Source: Dysidea avara (taxonomy: Eukaryota > Porifera > Demospongiae > Dictyoceratida > Dysideidae). Taken from it: a stretch of DNA of 64,000 nt. The stretch lies in assembly GCF_963678975.1 (NCBI RefSeq), contig NC_089275.1, positions 11,625,682 to 11,689,681 of the forward strand, in the 5' to 3' direction. The translations under genes were made by a program, and so were the position numbers. The notes under the pieces are model-generated. The model was not told the origin of the DNA. It did not search any database and saw only the letters and a list, made by a program, of their open reading frames with translations. Below, piece by piece: positions 1 through 12,300 of this stretch (its first letter is position 1; every line of letters begins with the position of its first letter).

Positions 1-171
1 ATATCTATGACAAATCAAACCACTAAAACATGGGATGTATAGATAAGCTTAAACATTGATATTGTTAAAATTCTGCATTGAGTGATAATCGCCATTAGAG
101 TTAAAATTTACGTAAATTAATAGCAAATATTTATACTAAACAAAATTGTCTCATCGCTGATTTTACAGGTT

Positions 172-330
172 TTTGCAATTGAATTCGGCGACCCGTTTGC
201 AATTGAGTTCGTCGCTTTTGCAATTGAATTCGTCCCGTTTGCAATTGAATTCGTCGGTTTTGCAATTGAATTCGTCGCTTTTGCAATTGAATTCGTCGCT
301 TTTGCAGTTAAATTCGTCCGTAACAAGAAT
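172..330. repeat. Left 21-bp tandem array of the foldback element
   Basis: About seven units of 21-24 bp, core GCAATTGAATTCGTCG followed by a variable 5-base spacer such as CTTTT, GTTTT or CCGTT. Because 21 is a multiple of three, several reading frames stay open through the array. The apparent short proteins here are therefore translations of the repeat, not genes. Confidence 0.85.
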
Positions 331-649
331 GGCAGCTGGAGGAAACACGAAAACATGATGTAGCAGCTGCTACAAGAACTTGTTCAAGTACAACAGTAGT
401 AAACAACTCTTTATAAGGTAATAATTCTTCCTCTACAGCCTATCCAGCAACATTCCAAACTCTACTACGCCATTCGCGATGGGTGTGGTCCTCGGTGTGG
501 TCACTTGCGAGCAAGTTAATTAACTTGTCAGACAGCTATCAACTTCGCGTACTACCAGCTTCAATTACTTTCTAGTGTCTCAAGTGTAACTCTCCAAGGC
601 ATAAATAGTTCATCTCTTAATGAACGGGTTGGTTTCTTGGAGCCGTTTT

Positions 650-828
650 GTTTATGACGAATTGTAATGCAAACGCGACGAATTCTATTGCAAAACCGAC
701 TAATTCAACCGCAAAACCGACGAATTCAATTGCAAAACCGATGAATTCAATTGCAAACGGGACGAATTCAATTGCAATACCGACGGATTTAATTGCAAAC
801 GGGACGAATTCAATTGCAAAAACCTGTA
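650..828. repeat. Right 21-bp tandem array, inverted copy
   Basis: Eight units of the reverse complement of the left array (GACGAATTCAATTGCAAAAC type), ending in CAAAAACCTGTAAA, which mirrors the left terminus. Units differ at a few positions, so the arms have diverged since they formed. Confidence 0.85.
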
Positions 829-830
829 AA

Positions 831-2907
831 TCACTTAGTACTGATATGTAAAATAAATAGAAATTTAAACTATATGATGATGTATAAGATTTACTACTTC
901 ACATACTTTATTGCTGATTCCTTGATATGTTATGTGAGAGGCTTGTGTCTCAGTTTGTTTCATCTAATTTTTTACAACTGCTACCAGAATTATGGCAACA
1001 CCTGGCTAGATTAACCCCTCAAAAAGGGAAAAGTATTTGTTTAAAGTTCTTGGGAAAGCACAAGAAGCATCCCATGCACACTGTGTTTCTACAAGCACTC
1101 AGTTTAAATAAACTAGCTCTTTTATAAAGGCTCTGCTTCCAGTAGTGCCACAGCAAAACAAGCACAGAAACCATGAAAATTGTCTCTTGCCTTAAATCTT
1201 CCTTTGGAAATCTGGCCAGGGAGCCTCAGTATAAGCAGCATTGACACAACTTGCAGATATACTAATGGACATTTAATCCCTAATTCAGTCATGCTGAAGT
1301 TTAGGGATATAATGTCCACTAATGTATCTACAGGTATTGGCAACTTTCCTTGTTTCACCACTTTTAGCTAGAGCAAGATGGCTTTTTATTATTTCAAATG
1401 ATGGTACTGGTACTGGCCATACAAACTATCAGTGCAATTGTGCCAATTACTGAAAATTATCATATTGGATCACCAATCCAATTATCAGTACATCTCTATG
1501 GCATAATTTCATTTGTTGTGGTGCTACAGAAGTTATTTATGACAAATTAGCTATGTAACATTTCTACTATGAAAAACTTAATAAGAAACAAGTTCATGTT
1601 GCGCTAATTCTAACAACCAGGCACCATTCAGCTAGCTAACTCATCTGGAGTTGGTCAACTATGTATTACTACATATGTAATTATTAGCTAATAGGCTGTT
1701 GGTTTTGCAATAATACATAATTAATTTGGATTTTGTAATTCATGAAATTTTTATAATTCTTATGTTGCTATACACTGCTATGGAAGTGCTTGTTAAACAA
1801 ACCGCTTTTAACAATGTATTGCTCACAGGATTATCTTCTAAGGAGAAAAGTCTTGAGGAGAGTCCAACTGCCGAAAAGAAACCACTTCAAAGCAAAATTC
1901 TTTGTGGAAGTTTATAATACAAACTTAACTTCTTACATGCAAGCTGCTTTTACCATTTAATAATTTGCTTACGTGGGTGCGTACAGACAAGCATAGATAG
2001 GTAAATAGGTACACACACATACTTTTACGAAAGCAATTTCAGTAAGCCAGAGTAAGCCAGACACATGCCCACAGCCACCCTTTGGCTGGCTGTGGGTGCA
2101 CCTGGTTTAGATATTAGGAAGTTTACAACATATGCAATAAAATCTTGAAACACAAATTTAATCCCTCTTTTATTCATACTGGTTTATTGATATCTAAATT
2201 AATATATTAGTAGAGCAGCATAGCACAAAAAAAATGAGCATTTTTTGATACAATTAGGAAACTTTCCACACAAATTTCTCTCTATGACTTTTATTTTTTG
2301 ATATAGTGCCACCACAAATTTTACCTTTGGTGCAGTCATTATTGCACTGAAAATTGTCGGAAACATTGTTTTGTAAAACATGGTTTCAACCTTAAAGTAT
2401 TGATCGAAGAAACAATTTGACTTTTGGTTGAAGTGAATAGCTCATTCCACTCCAAAGTTATTATAATTTCATTAGTCATAAATTCTTTGAATTTATTGGG
2501 CAGTTAGCTAAATTTATAAAATTTTATGCCTGGTCACTTTATCGACTTCAAATAAAACGTTCGATGAAACCTTTAATTTGAAATCATGTTTTAACCATGT
2601 AAATTAATGCCTCAGGGAAATAAAGACAAAATTGATGAATTTTCAATGCAAAAGTCAAATGTATGATGGCATTATATCACAAAAATCATTGTCATAAGGA
2701 GTGCAATTTATGTGGAAAGTTTCAATATTGTATCACAAACCTGTAATTGTGACACAATATTTACACTGCTACATTGCTGAATATTAGGGTTTAAAATTGC
2801 ACTTAAACTGATTACCCCTCTTGTTTAAGACCTTTTTATTGTAAAGATCCCTACTGTAAAATTCCTAATTTTTTCTTTCTTTGTGGTGTTAAAATGTCTA
2901 TGCTCAG
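831..2907. other. No gene recognised; AT-rich intergenic or intronic DNA
   Basis: Short open frames lack domain signatures. The stretch near 1305-1365 resembles 33708-33765 at roughly three bases in four, so it is probably an old dispersed repeat. If the filamin/NHL gene has RING or B-box exons, they are not visible here. Confidence 0.5.
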
Positions 2908-5338
2908 TTGCAGCTGGAGAGGCTATTGTTACTTTGGTCACAGCTAAATAAATGTCTGGAACTGATGAAGAAAACAAGAGAGATCAAAATGACTACAGAT
3001 GAACTGGTTAGTAGGAGGAAGATACTGGAGCAACGACAAAATTATCTGATGCTAATGAAGAGAAAATCAAGACTGGAACCAGTAATAAAGGAACAGACAG
3101 GTGTTGAGTATGGAGAAGAAGTGGAATATCTTTGTGAGCAGGTGGCCATGTTGGGAAGATTACCATTGGACCCCAGCAAGTGTGAAGTGACCATTCCTAC
3201 AACAATGGCAATAGTGAATAAAGAGTCGGCACTAAAGATAATACTTAGAGATGTCAATGATAACATTGTTGATGGCAGGAGTAGTGAAGTAAAAGTTTCT
3301 ATAGCCATCAAAACTGGAGAACCCATTGTAGTGGAACCAGTCAAGGACATTAGTGGTGGAGGCTATACAGTATCGTTCACTCCCAGGACACTTGAAGATC
3401 ACGTATCAGTCATAGTAAATGGACAGCACATTCAAGGCAGTCCTCACAAGTAAGGAATGGTGTGTGTGTTCTATTACAGTATTTTGTATCTACCATAAAT
3501 GCGATAATACAGTGCCACTCAAATATAACTTTACACGCACGTGGTACGACAACACATGGTACTAAATATGACACGTGTGTACGTAAAAATCTGTGTTGTG
3601 GAATAAAATAGAAAACGTGCTACTACCACATGTATGCAAGACTGCATGCAACTACATGTATGCAAGATTTTAACTCACATGTAGCTACATGCATTTAGGC
3701 TGGCAAACTATAATAATTATGGTTACAGCAGTCAAACAGCCAACTTGCGTTATTATATGTGTACTTATAAAGCTAAACTAAGGTACGTATGTTTTTCATT
3801 GTTACTAGTAGGGTAATCCACTTATGTACATGTTACTCTAGTAGTGATCTACAGTGAAAGAATACAGCACATCAATTATGAGCAACTGGGTAGCTATTAC
3901 CTGTGGTACAACAATTTTTCATGGTGGCATTATGCATAATTTAATATTATAGCAGCTTGCTACATTACGATCCATACACATGTTCTTCAGCTATGTGTGC
4001 AATCTAGCTACTGTAATTTCATGTTCATAAAGTAAACATCATGCGTGCTACAGCCTGCACGCATCACACATGTGGTGGTGCTGCTGGGTGCTACTTTCAC
4101 ATGTGATGGCGGTGCTGCCTTCACACATGTAGCGTAGGCAAAACTGAACTGCATGTTCATGTTGAGTTAATGCATGTGGAAATGCACGCAAAGTGCACGC
4201 ATTATGAAGTTATATTTGAGCGGGACTGTAGTTGATATAATTATCCTTCTCATTTGTTTAATCACCAATGTGTATGCTGTATTAGATTTTTTTATAATCT
4301 TGTGTACTTATCTGATCAGAGACCAATATAATATAACAATTATAAGGAAAACTTAAGAATTTTATGTTCGATTAGAGGTCATAAAAAGTAGTAAACCAAG
4401 GGAGGGGGCAAAACACTGTCCTTTAAATTTTTTGATGTTAAGATATTAATATTGACTAACACAATTGTGAATCTTTTCTAAGGGTAACAGCAGCATTGAG
4501 AGACTACTCTAAAATTGAAGTGCAAAATTGTCAAGTGATCATACAATGTGGACGGAAGAAGTTTAAATGTCCTCATAATTTAGCCATTGCCACTAATGAT
4601 GATGTTATCATGTTAGATTATACCAATCATGATGACTTTGTAGTAATAATGGACAAGAATTTGAAGTTGGTCAGAACATTTGGTCAAGGAAGTGGAGATG
4701 GTAAACTGAGAAATCCTCTAGGTGTAGCTGTAGGACACGATGTAATAGCAGTCAGTGAGTGGAGCAATCATGTTGTGAAAAAGTTTACTCTTGAAAGATA
4801 TTACCTGTCAAAGTTTGGCTCCCATGGTAACGGCAATGGTCAATTTAATCATCCTCATGGACTAACCTTTAGTGGCAAAGGTACACTGTATGTTGTGGAT
4901 CACTTCAACTGCAGAGTTCAGGTATTTGATGATAAAAACAAATTTTTATTCAAATTTGGGTCAAAAGGATTCAATCCAGGAGAGTTCCAGAAGCCATGCT
5001 ATATTTCCCTGGACAGCAGTAACCAAGTGTATGTAACCGACTGGAGGTTTGGTGGAGGAATAGTTATGTTTAGTGAATATGGTAATTTTATTAAGAAGAT
5101 AAACTGTATAGCACCGTATTCCATTTGTCTTACTCCTGATGATTATATAATAACTGATGCTGGTGACTGCCTTACAGTGTTCAGCCCCACCCACAAGTTG
5201 CTTATCAAGTGCACAAGAGGAAGTCAAATAGGACAATTCCAAGATATCCGTGGTGTAACAATCAACAGCATTGGTACAATATTTGTTTCAGAAGGGGACA
5301 TGTACAATTGCAGCCGTTTTCAGATTATTAGCACTTGA
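2908..5338 (+). CDS. TRIM-type protein: coiled coil, filamin repeat, NHL beta-propeller (3' part of gene)
   Basis: Two exons are visible: 2908-3449 and 4483-5338, joined through a phase-2 GT-AG intron (donor GTAAGG, acceptor TTTTCTAAG). The join restores ...GSPHK-VTAALRDYSK. From 2908 the product has 465 residues. Residues 1-70 are charged and coiled-coil-like. About 80-180 form a filamin/Ig-like repeat ending HIQGSPHK. About 195-465 hold NHL repeats, with phrases such as NPLGVAVG, NHPHGLTFSGKG and KPCYISLD typical of blade starts. In animals this order follows a RING and B-boxes in TRIM2/3/71-like ubiquitin ligases and RNA regulators. No RING or B-box exon is visible upstream, so the gene is either 5'-incomplete in the window or lacks them. 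The left edge at 2908 is the first base after a CAG acceptor; 2914 is possible. Family assignment is confident, orthology is not. Confidence 0.82.
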
Positions 5339-5445
5339 CATCATATTTTTTACCAATTATGACCCAATTGTAAGTTGTTGTTTTGTTTTCTTTTACATAC
5401 ACATAGACTAATAGGACATACATTACAAGTATGGTAGTACTGTAC

Positions 5446-6185
5446 AGTAGGGATCATGAAGATTTGAGCTTTCTTGCCAAAAATGTTAGCCTCACTTTTC
5501 CTTCATGACAGCTTGGCAGTATAACCAAGCCCATAAATGTGCTCGGAGTGACCCAAACCTGTCCAATAAGTTCTGAATTATTTACTATTAGCTAACTGAT
5601 GTCTCCAGTCAAGCGTAACTCAACTGTGGATAAGGCTATGGGCTTAATGTCTTCACTGTTTGATCTCGCTTTGGCCAAGACATACCTTTCTGCCAACAGC
5701 AGCATCTACAATGGACACATCATAGACATACCTTCGTCCTCCTTTGTGTTCCATTTCTTTCTCCATTATACCATGTGAATGATGATTCACTGTATTAGTG
5801 CATCAGTGACTTCATGCAGTGCTTTAATTTCTGTCATATGACTGGATTGATTGCAAAGGCACTTATCGTACTGCTCTTTGTTTGTAACAAAGTGGAACAT
5901 AGCTGAAAACTAGGTGAATGGGTAACTGATTGCAGGTGGGGCACACGTTTAGTAAACACATGTACAATTAATTGTATAATCATTCTTTCCTTTGATGCAG
6001 CAAGCTATGGTTCACTGGTGCATTATTACAAAATGTAAACAACAAAGAAAATTTAGATATTTTATAGTAAATAGGGATCATAAATAAAGAGCATTGAAAC
6101 AAGTATGGCCATCTATACCTGCAGCTCTACTAGTGAAGATGTCTTCCCTCATTTCATTAATTTTTATTTCTATGATCCCTACTCT
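5446..6185. mobile_element. Probable inverted-terminus DNA element (GTAGGGATCAT ends)
   Basis: The left end AGTAGGGATCAT at 5446 and the right end ATGATCCCTACTCT ending at 6185 are inverted. A further internal copy (TAGGGATCATAAATAAAGAG near 6068) suggests a nested shorter derivative at 6068-6185. Similar ends (GTAGGGACCATA) bound the element at 57719-58521, and part of the interior (CTTGGCAGTATAA) recurs near 29715. No transposase was seen. Confidence 0.5.
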
Positions 6186-6658
6186 TAATGTACAATTTCC
6201 AATTTTTATTTGTAATCGTTATAATCAAGTAGCTATTTTATTTAATATCTATTTGAAATCAGACAGTGTCTGATTGTAGGGACTATTTAGTAACCAGACA
6301 CCACTCGTTTGAATGACACAGTATAATTATGTAGTACCCTGGAAAGGGAGGGTATTACAGTAGTTGTAATTATAAGCAAGGGGTCTGTGAGACACAGCCC
6401 CCTAAAATACATTTGATTAGTTGTTTTGTGGGCGCGACCAACCCACCTTTCCATAGATTAAAATAAATGGAAAATGAAGCATAAAGTGTTGCCACAATTG
6501 CAATCTCAGTTAGTTCATAGGGACTCCCTAAATAATCTGTCATGCTGTTAGGGGTATGGACAACATTAAAACACACACACACATCCACTATGCTGGCTAA
6601 GATGGGTTCTGTGTCCAGTAGATATATGAAGCATTGCTAAAATCTTCAATTACATCAA

Positions 6659-7268
6659 ATACCGTATTTCTATATTTATAAACCGTTAAAAATATTTCGT
6701 CGAAGCTAGCATCCGACGAAAATTTATTACGCGAAAATTTTTTGCCAACGTAATATTCGAGAAGTTGAATGAATTCGGTTAACTGCTTTCTGGCCACCGG
6801 TTGCTGCGGTCTTTTAAAAACAAAGGCCTCCCTCATCCTAGGAGAGAAGGGAGCTGCCGGTCTATTTCGCCGCACATTGGTAATGATGCCATCTGATTCC
6901 ATGACAGACAACTGCTACAGGACACATTAAATGGAGTATATATGCACAAATATGCAAGTTGATGAAATGAGCTTCTAGCTGCAGCCATTTCACTCCAGTC
7001 CATTGCTTGACTTGTGACAGACAACTTCTGAATCTGGAGTGTAGCTTTCAATGGCCGGAACGAAGACGCCACAATTCAGTTTTGCTGCTTGTCATTCTGC
7101 TTCTCCTGTATACAAAAAAGGCCTCGAAAAAGGCTGTATAGAATTAATAAAGTTACGTAATTCATTGTTAAAAAATTTTCGTCGCTTGAGGACACAGGTG
7201 AAAATTTTTTAACACAAAAATTTAACTCATGAAAATTTCTCGCGGCTTATATTTATAGAAATACTGTA
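6659..7268. mobile_element. MITE-like element with long imperfect inverted ends
   Basis: The left end ATACCGTATTTCTATATTTA and the reverse complement of the right end (ATACAGTATTTCTATAAATA) match. Subterminal AAATTTTCGTCG-type segments are also inverted. The centre (about 6740-7080) is less AT-rich and carries open frames on the minus strand (6597-6911 and 6833-7072) with no recognisable domain. They might be captured exon material, but this is uncertain. Confidence 0.6.
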
Positions 7269-8654
7269 TATAGTAATGTTCAGTGTCACTCAATGCATGC
7301 ATGCATGTAAAGTACTTCAACACATGAGACAATGTCTTAGACAGTAGACTACTGTATGTGATCAGCCATTGTGTATTATCTAAACAAAAATTATTGTGAC
7401 AAGATATCAATTATTGTTGTCAACAGCAAGTAGGTAACACAATTAGAAAAAACAACTTATAATTAAAAATTATGTGGATGTGCTATAGCAGGTAGTGTCT
7501 AATCACTGGACTGGAATACTGGAATGGACTACTGGACTGACATATTTTAAAGTTTTACACATTTTTAAGAGTTGGGTTATATATTACTGTGCATTTGGGT
7601 GACTTGTGACAACATTTCAGCCTTGAGTGGTGAATATGATACTAAAAAGTACAGTGTAGCTGTAATAAGTCAAATGGGTTCAATTAAATCTATTCTAATC
7701 ACTGCTTGACAGTATATACTGTTATAGATAGTTGTATCGCAATGATTACACGTGCCTAACAGTGAGAGAAACATGTTTGGACATACACACATGTCAGTAT
7801 ATCTGCTATACAGCATATGGTGTGTGTGAACACACAAACTAGATCCCATTACATAACTGATTATACTTTATTACTGGAATGAAAAAAATGTCTGTATTCT
7901 ATTAATTGCATTACAATGTCATTTATAGGTGACAATTTCACAGTGCTAGGTAATACTTTCACAGTTAGTTTGACTTTGGTTAGCTTTGGTTTCAGGTGAA
8001 TTTGTAATAACCTCCATTGGGCTGATATTCTTTTGGTGTATTTTCATGTCTTACACATACGTACACAGGTTTACACAGAAGATGGGGTACAAAAATCAGA
8101 CAGTTTAAAGTGAATCTGGAGACATGACAACCAATGCCAAAAACCTAAAAAAAACTTAACTAGAAAATGAATACTGTATAAGGGAGGGGAAGAGCACAAT
8201 TTCAACAAAGACCTCAAAATTAATAGCGAAATATTATTTGAATTAAAATTAGTTTTACAATGATCCCACAAATAGTTCTTTGATTTCTCCTTAATTGTAT
8301 TGAAGGAAAGGATTATAAGAACAATTATTGGCAACACATTTCATAATCTGGGAAGTTTATAAAAATAAGGGTTAGCACACATTGAGGTACTTGAAATGTT
8401 CTGACACAATATGGTCTAGTAATAGAAATGTTAAAACTGGGAGTAGGATGTTTTAATGATCTTATAGAAAATTAAAATGTCTAGCAATTCAAATGGATAC
8501 ATCAAGGTTGTAAAAATTATACCAAGATCTTTATTTTGAAACACTTTAGATATATAGCTAGTTCAAAATTGTTAAGATTGTAAAAACAGTGGTTTCGGCT
8601 TCAACTGGATAGTTTCAGTTTTAATACTTTTACAAAAATAAATATAGTCCCACT

Positions 8655-8858
8655 GATGTTGTTACACTACAATACATACCATATAATATTATGGTAAATA
8701 ATAGATGAGCCATATCCTTATTCATTCATAAAAATAACTCTTTTAACAAGCATTACTGTAGTGTTAAGTCAAGAGAATTGTTTGACTAGCAACAAGAACG
8801 GTCATCATTCTACTCTAACTGATCTACCATGCAGACACTATCAGCTATAGCAGCATCC
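8655..8858 (+). promoter_or_regulatory. Decayed copy of the fibrinogen-gene promoter/5'-UTR block
   Basis: Contains ACACTACAATACATACC, a TATA-like ATATAATATT and GAGCCATATCCTTAT. Near 8809 comes CATTCTACTCTAACTGATC, which precedes the start codon. The same blocks in the same order occur before the genes at 55412 and 60274 and the pseudogene at 56990. This one is the most diverged. Confidence 0.6.
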
Positions 8859-9200
8859 ATGAATATCATTACATAATTTGTCAAATTATCATATTGACAT
8901 CATCACTACTATATATATATACTGGTGAATGCTGATAACAATCAACAACTTCTCAACCACTACACTACTAATCCATCTGCTGTACTGATCAACACTTGCT
9001 GTGACAACAGGAAATACCCAGCATTAAGTGGAGTATACAAGATGAGTATGGGAACATTTGGTACTTTTAATGTCTACTGTGACATGACCACTGATGATGG
9101 GGGATGGAGCATAGTCAATTGAGTTTCACCAAGAACTGAAGAGAATATGAAGATGGGTTTGGTGAGACTTCTGGGCTGGACTTTAATTGATGAATGCTTT
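8859..9200 (+). pseudogene. Fibrinogen-related secreted protein, truncated pseudogene
   Basis: Homologous to the intact gene at 60274-61023. The start ATGAATATCATTACA is kept, but the sixth codon (CAA in intact copies) reads TAA. The N-terminal half of the fibrinogen C-terminal domain follows, with NTCCDNRKYPALSGVYKMS and YCDMTTDDGGW. After GGW a deletion relative to the intact copy removes the IQRNRK segment and shifts the frame to an immediate TGA. Homology ends near 9200 at GGCTGGACTTTAATTGATG; the C-terminal half, including the calcium loop, is missing. It lies inside an inverted repeat. Confidence 0.85.
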
Positions 9201-9333
9201 ATCGATGCAAGGATTTTTCTGCCATTAGTTTAAAACTTACGAAAATATGCACATTTTACTAGCATTTATTACAAATTCACCTGAGACCAAAGCGAACCGA
9301 AGTCAAACTAACTGTAAAATAGTCACCCAGCAC

Positions 9334-12300
9334 CTTCGTGAGTACTAAGCGCCTCTAAAAATAATTATCGTGTTGCTGTTATTTAAGACATTCAGAGCCT
9401 TTTAAACAGTTTTAAGACTTCACAACCATCTGAAAAGGCCAAAATGGCAAATATCAACAGTGAGACACCACTAAGAGGTGATTATTTGCTGCTTTAAAAA
9501 AGCAGCACTAAACTATAGAGAATATGGTTCTTCCCATGCATGCAACCACCTACAACTTACCCTGTTTGTGCCCCTCCCCTAGCCAGCTCCGCCCCTGTAT
9601 GGTGCCACCAAAAGGTAGCTATAGCCTGTACAAGTGTGCTACCCTCAACATACAAAACAAGACAATAATACAATTATAAGGGAGACGCCAAATACAAAAC
9701 AAATGATAAAGGTGGTTGTTGATAGAAAATAGATTTTTTTGAAAAGAATTTGTATTTCAGCCATGTCAGTTATATAAAAATAATTAATTTGTCAATTTCA
9801 TGCCCCATCCCCACCCCCAGAGGTATTAATACCCCAGGCGGGATCTGACACATAAGTCTTGCCCCACCCTGGGTCTGTTGACATCTACAGTTTACTAAGT
9901 TATTTTTATTGGTATGTAAAATCCCTTATAGAAACCCGATCTCTGTGGGTGGGGACACAGTGAGAATTTGTCAAGCTTTCTTTGGGAATTTGATACTATA
10001 CTTTGTCAAATCCCCTGTATCGTCCCACCCTAGCTGAGAGTGTGGAGGTATATAATGACATGCACAGTAGATAGGAGATTTGAGATTTGACTCCATAACA
10101 AGTACAATAATAACGAGTGGTTTCATGTAGTCTTACTATAGCTAGTTAAATTTAATTCTTTCTGTTGCACTTGCAGTGTATAGAAAATTCTTCAAGGATA
10201 TTGTGTTTCATTTTTACTCAACATAGGATTTTCAATTAACAGCTTGTTTGTTACATTTTTTAAACACAAACAAATAGTGTTGTAAAATACATTTATTTGA
10301 TGTGACAGGTGATACTTACATTGCTTACTGTCATGTTTCAACATGTGCATAACATGTACGTATTAATTATATTGGGTTAGGAACCCAGCCCAAGGTTCTT
10401 CATGGTTATAGAACCAAGGGAAAACCAAGATTCCTAAAATTATGAATAGCCAAGGGCGTGATTCTTAACCGACTTAGAACAAGGCTTGGTGTTTTGCATT
10501 ATATTGTTTGAAACCCACAATCAAAAATACATTTTCATAACTAGGTTTATTGTACATACAGTAGAAGTCTGAATAAATTACTCAGCAGGTTTCTAACCAA
10601 CACAAGGAGGTTTCTGATATGTCAGGAGGTTTCTTAGTGATTTTAGGGACCCTCATTATAATATCAAAGGTCAATGCATGCCGTGTTCTAAGCATTTGAA
10701 TTGATTTGATTTTTCTATACACTGTGCATGTTTAATCTTTAATGAACTATTGTTCACACATTCATTATTGCATCCATTATACAGAATACTATTCATAAAG
10801 TCGTGTACAGATGAAGCTAAAGCATACGTTCATAACACCACAAGGATTCTGCAAAAACAAATACTTAACCTTTGTACTAGTAAACTGTGACACAAAAATT
10901 GATTGTTTTATTAGAGTGTCTCATCTTGGAATACTAAGTACATACAACACATTCCAGTTTTGTGCGCTCTATCATGTCAAAACAATGCATGGAATTACTG
11001 CACATAGTGAAAATGTGTCCAGTGATGTTTAGAAAATATTTATTCACTTCAAGGCAAACACAGATGTCAAAGTCTCTACCACAAGCCCAGGAGCATATAA
11101 GCAAAGATACTTGAATGAAATATTGCTTTATGTGGTTGTAAGACACAACTACATACAAAATGTTTTAATTAGTATCTCACACTCTGCATGACCTCGTAGT
11201 GTTACATATGTTGTCACATTTTGGTTTCTACATCAAGTCAATTAAACATTTTAAACTAGCAAGATTGCTTAACATCCCTGATAACAAAATCGTTAATAAA
11301 GTTTAAAATATATAGTGCAAGAAACATGCCAGGTATAGTCTCCAGAAAATACTCACATTATAGTCTCTACATGTGTACCAAATGTTTTCAGTGGCTTGGT
11401 TTGCTTCAGTGAATGTATAATGTATGATGGTTACCATTGTGTAATATCATGCGAGGACAATGCAGCGAAGTGCCTTGTACATTCAACTACTGTATACAGA
11501 GTATTATGATTTTGTGAAGAATACTCCATTTGTAGGAATCATATAACTGCATGTTTGCACTAAACTACATTCTGGACACCTTTTTCTTGAAACTGCACAA
11601 TCATTACAAACTCTGCAGTAAAGGAGTTGCCTCTTGAGATTCAATTAAGCTAACTAGATAATACTATATACAGGCTGTCTAATATAGCTAATAGTTGTGC
11701 AGTGTTAATTATCAATTATACTGTCTCATTGGTTATTATAATCATGTTGCCAATGTAGCTGCAGGGTGAGCAGTATGATGCAACACTGATTAATAGTTGT
11801 TGAGACTGAAGGTAAATTTACATACATGCACATACATGCATGGGTCAACAATTGCACCAGATTTGCAAAAGGGGCACACATCCAATTCTATGAACTTGAA
11901 AGACATACAAGCATACAAGCCTGGAATTTTCCCTACTTATTAAACTATGTATGTTAGTGCTCAATGCTGACTAAATTCAAAGTCATTGGCATTTTCAAAT
12001 CTGACATTATGAGTCATCAAAGTTCATAAATTGAATGTGTGCGGAAGATCTTTTTCAACAAATCCAGTCACAATTTTAAAATTTATAGCTGTAATATTCA
12101 ATATTATTATTACAACAACTTTTGGAGTTTAGCGAAACTTTAGCTACAGCAAATATTCTGTGCAAAATATGTGCATAGCATTCAGGTAAAATAATTCTCT
12201 CTCGATTCTACATAGGAAAGGAACTAATTAAGCAATTTGTAAAATTATGAAGTTTCAAACTGGTTAGGAACAGGAAAATCATGTCATGTATAGCCCATTG

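Larger units (their letters stand above)
162..830. mobile_element. Foldback element with inverted 21-bp repeat arrays
   Basis: The two ends are reverse complements: TTTACAGGTTTTTGCAATT at 162 and its complement ending at 830. Each arm is then a tandem array of about 21-bp units containing GCAATTGAATTCGTCG, in opposite orientation on the two sides. The roughly 320 bases between the arms show no recognisable gene. This is the architecture of foldback-type DNA elements. No clear target duplication was found, so the outer ends may be off by a few bases. Confidence 0.75.
7943..9333. repeat. Inverted repeat pair enclosing a fibrinogen-domain pseudogene
   Basis: 7943-8010 and 9267-9333 are about 67-base inverted copies around the shared core TTCACCTGARACCAAAGC and AAGTCAAACTAACTGT. 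The enclosed 1.26 kb holds the promoter and 5' portion of a dead fibrinogen-domain gene. The pair may be the termini of a foldback element that captured it, or two independent copies of one repeat in opposite orientation. Confidence 0.6.
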
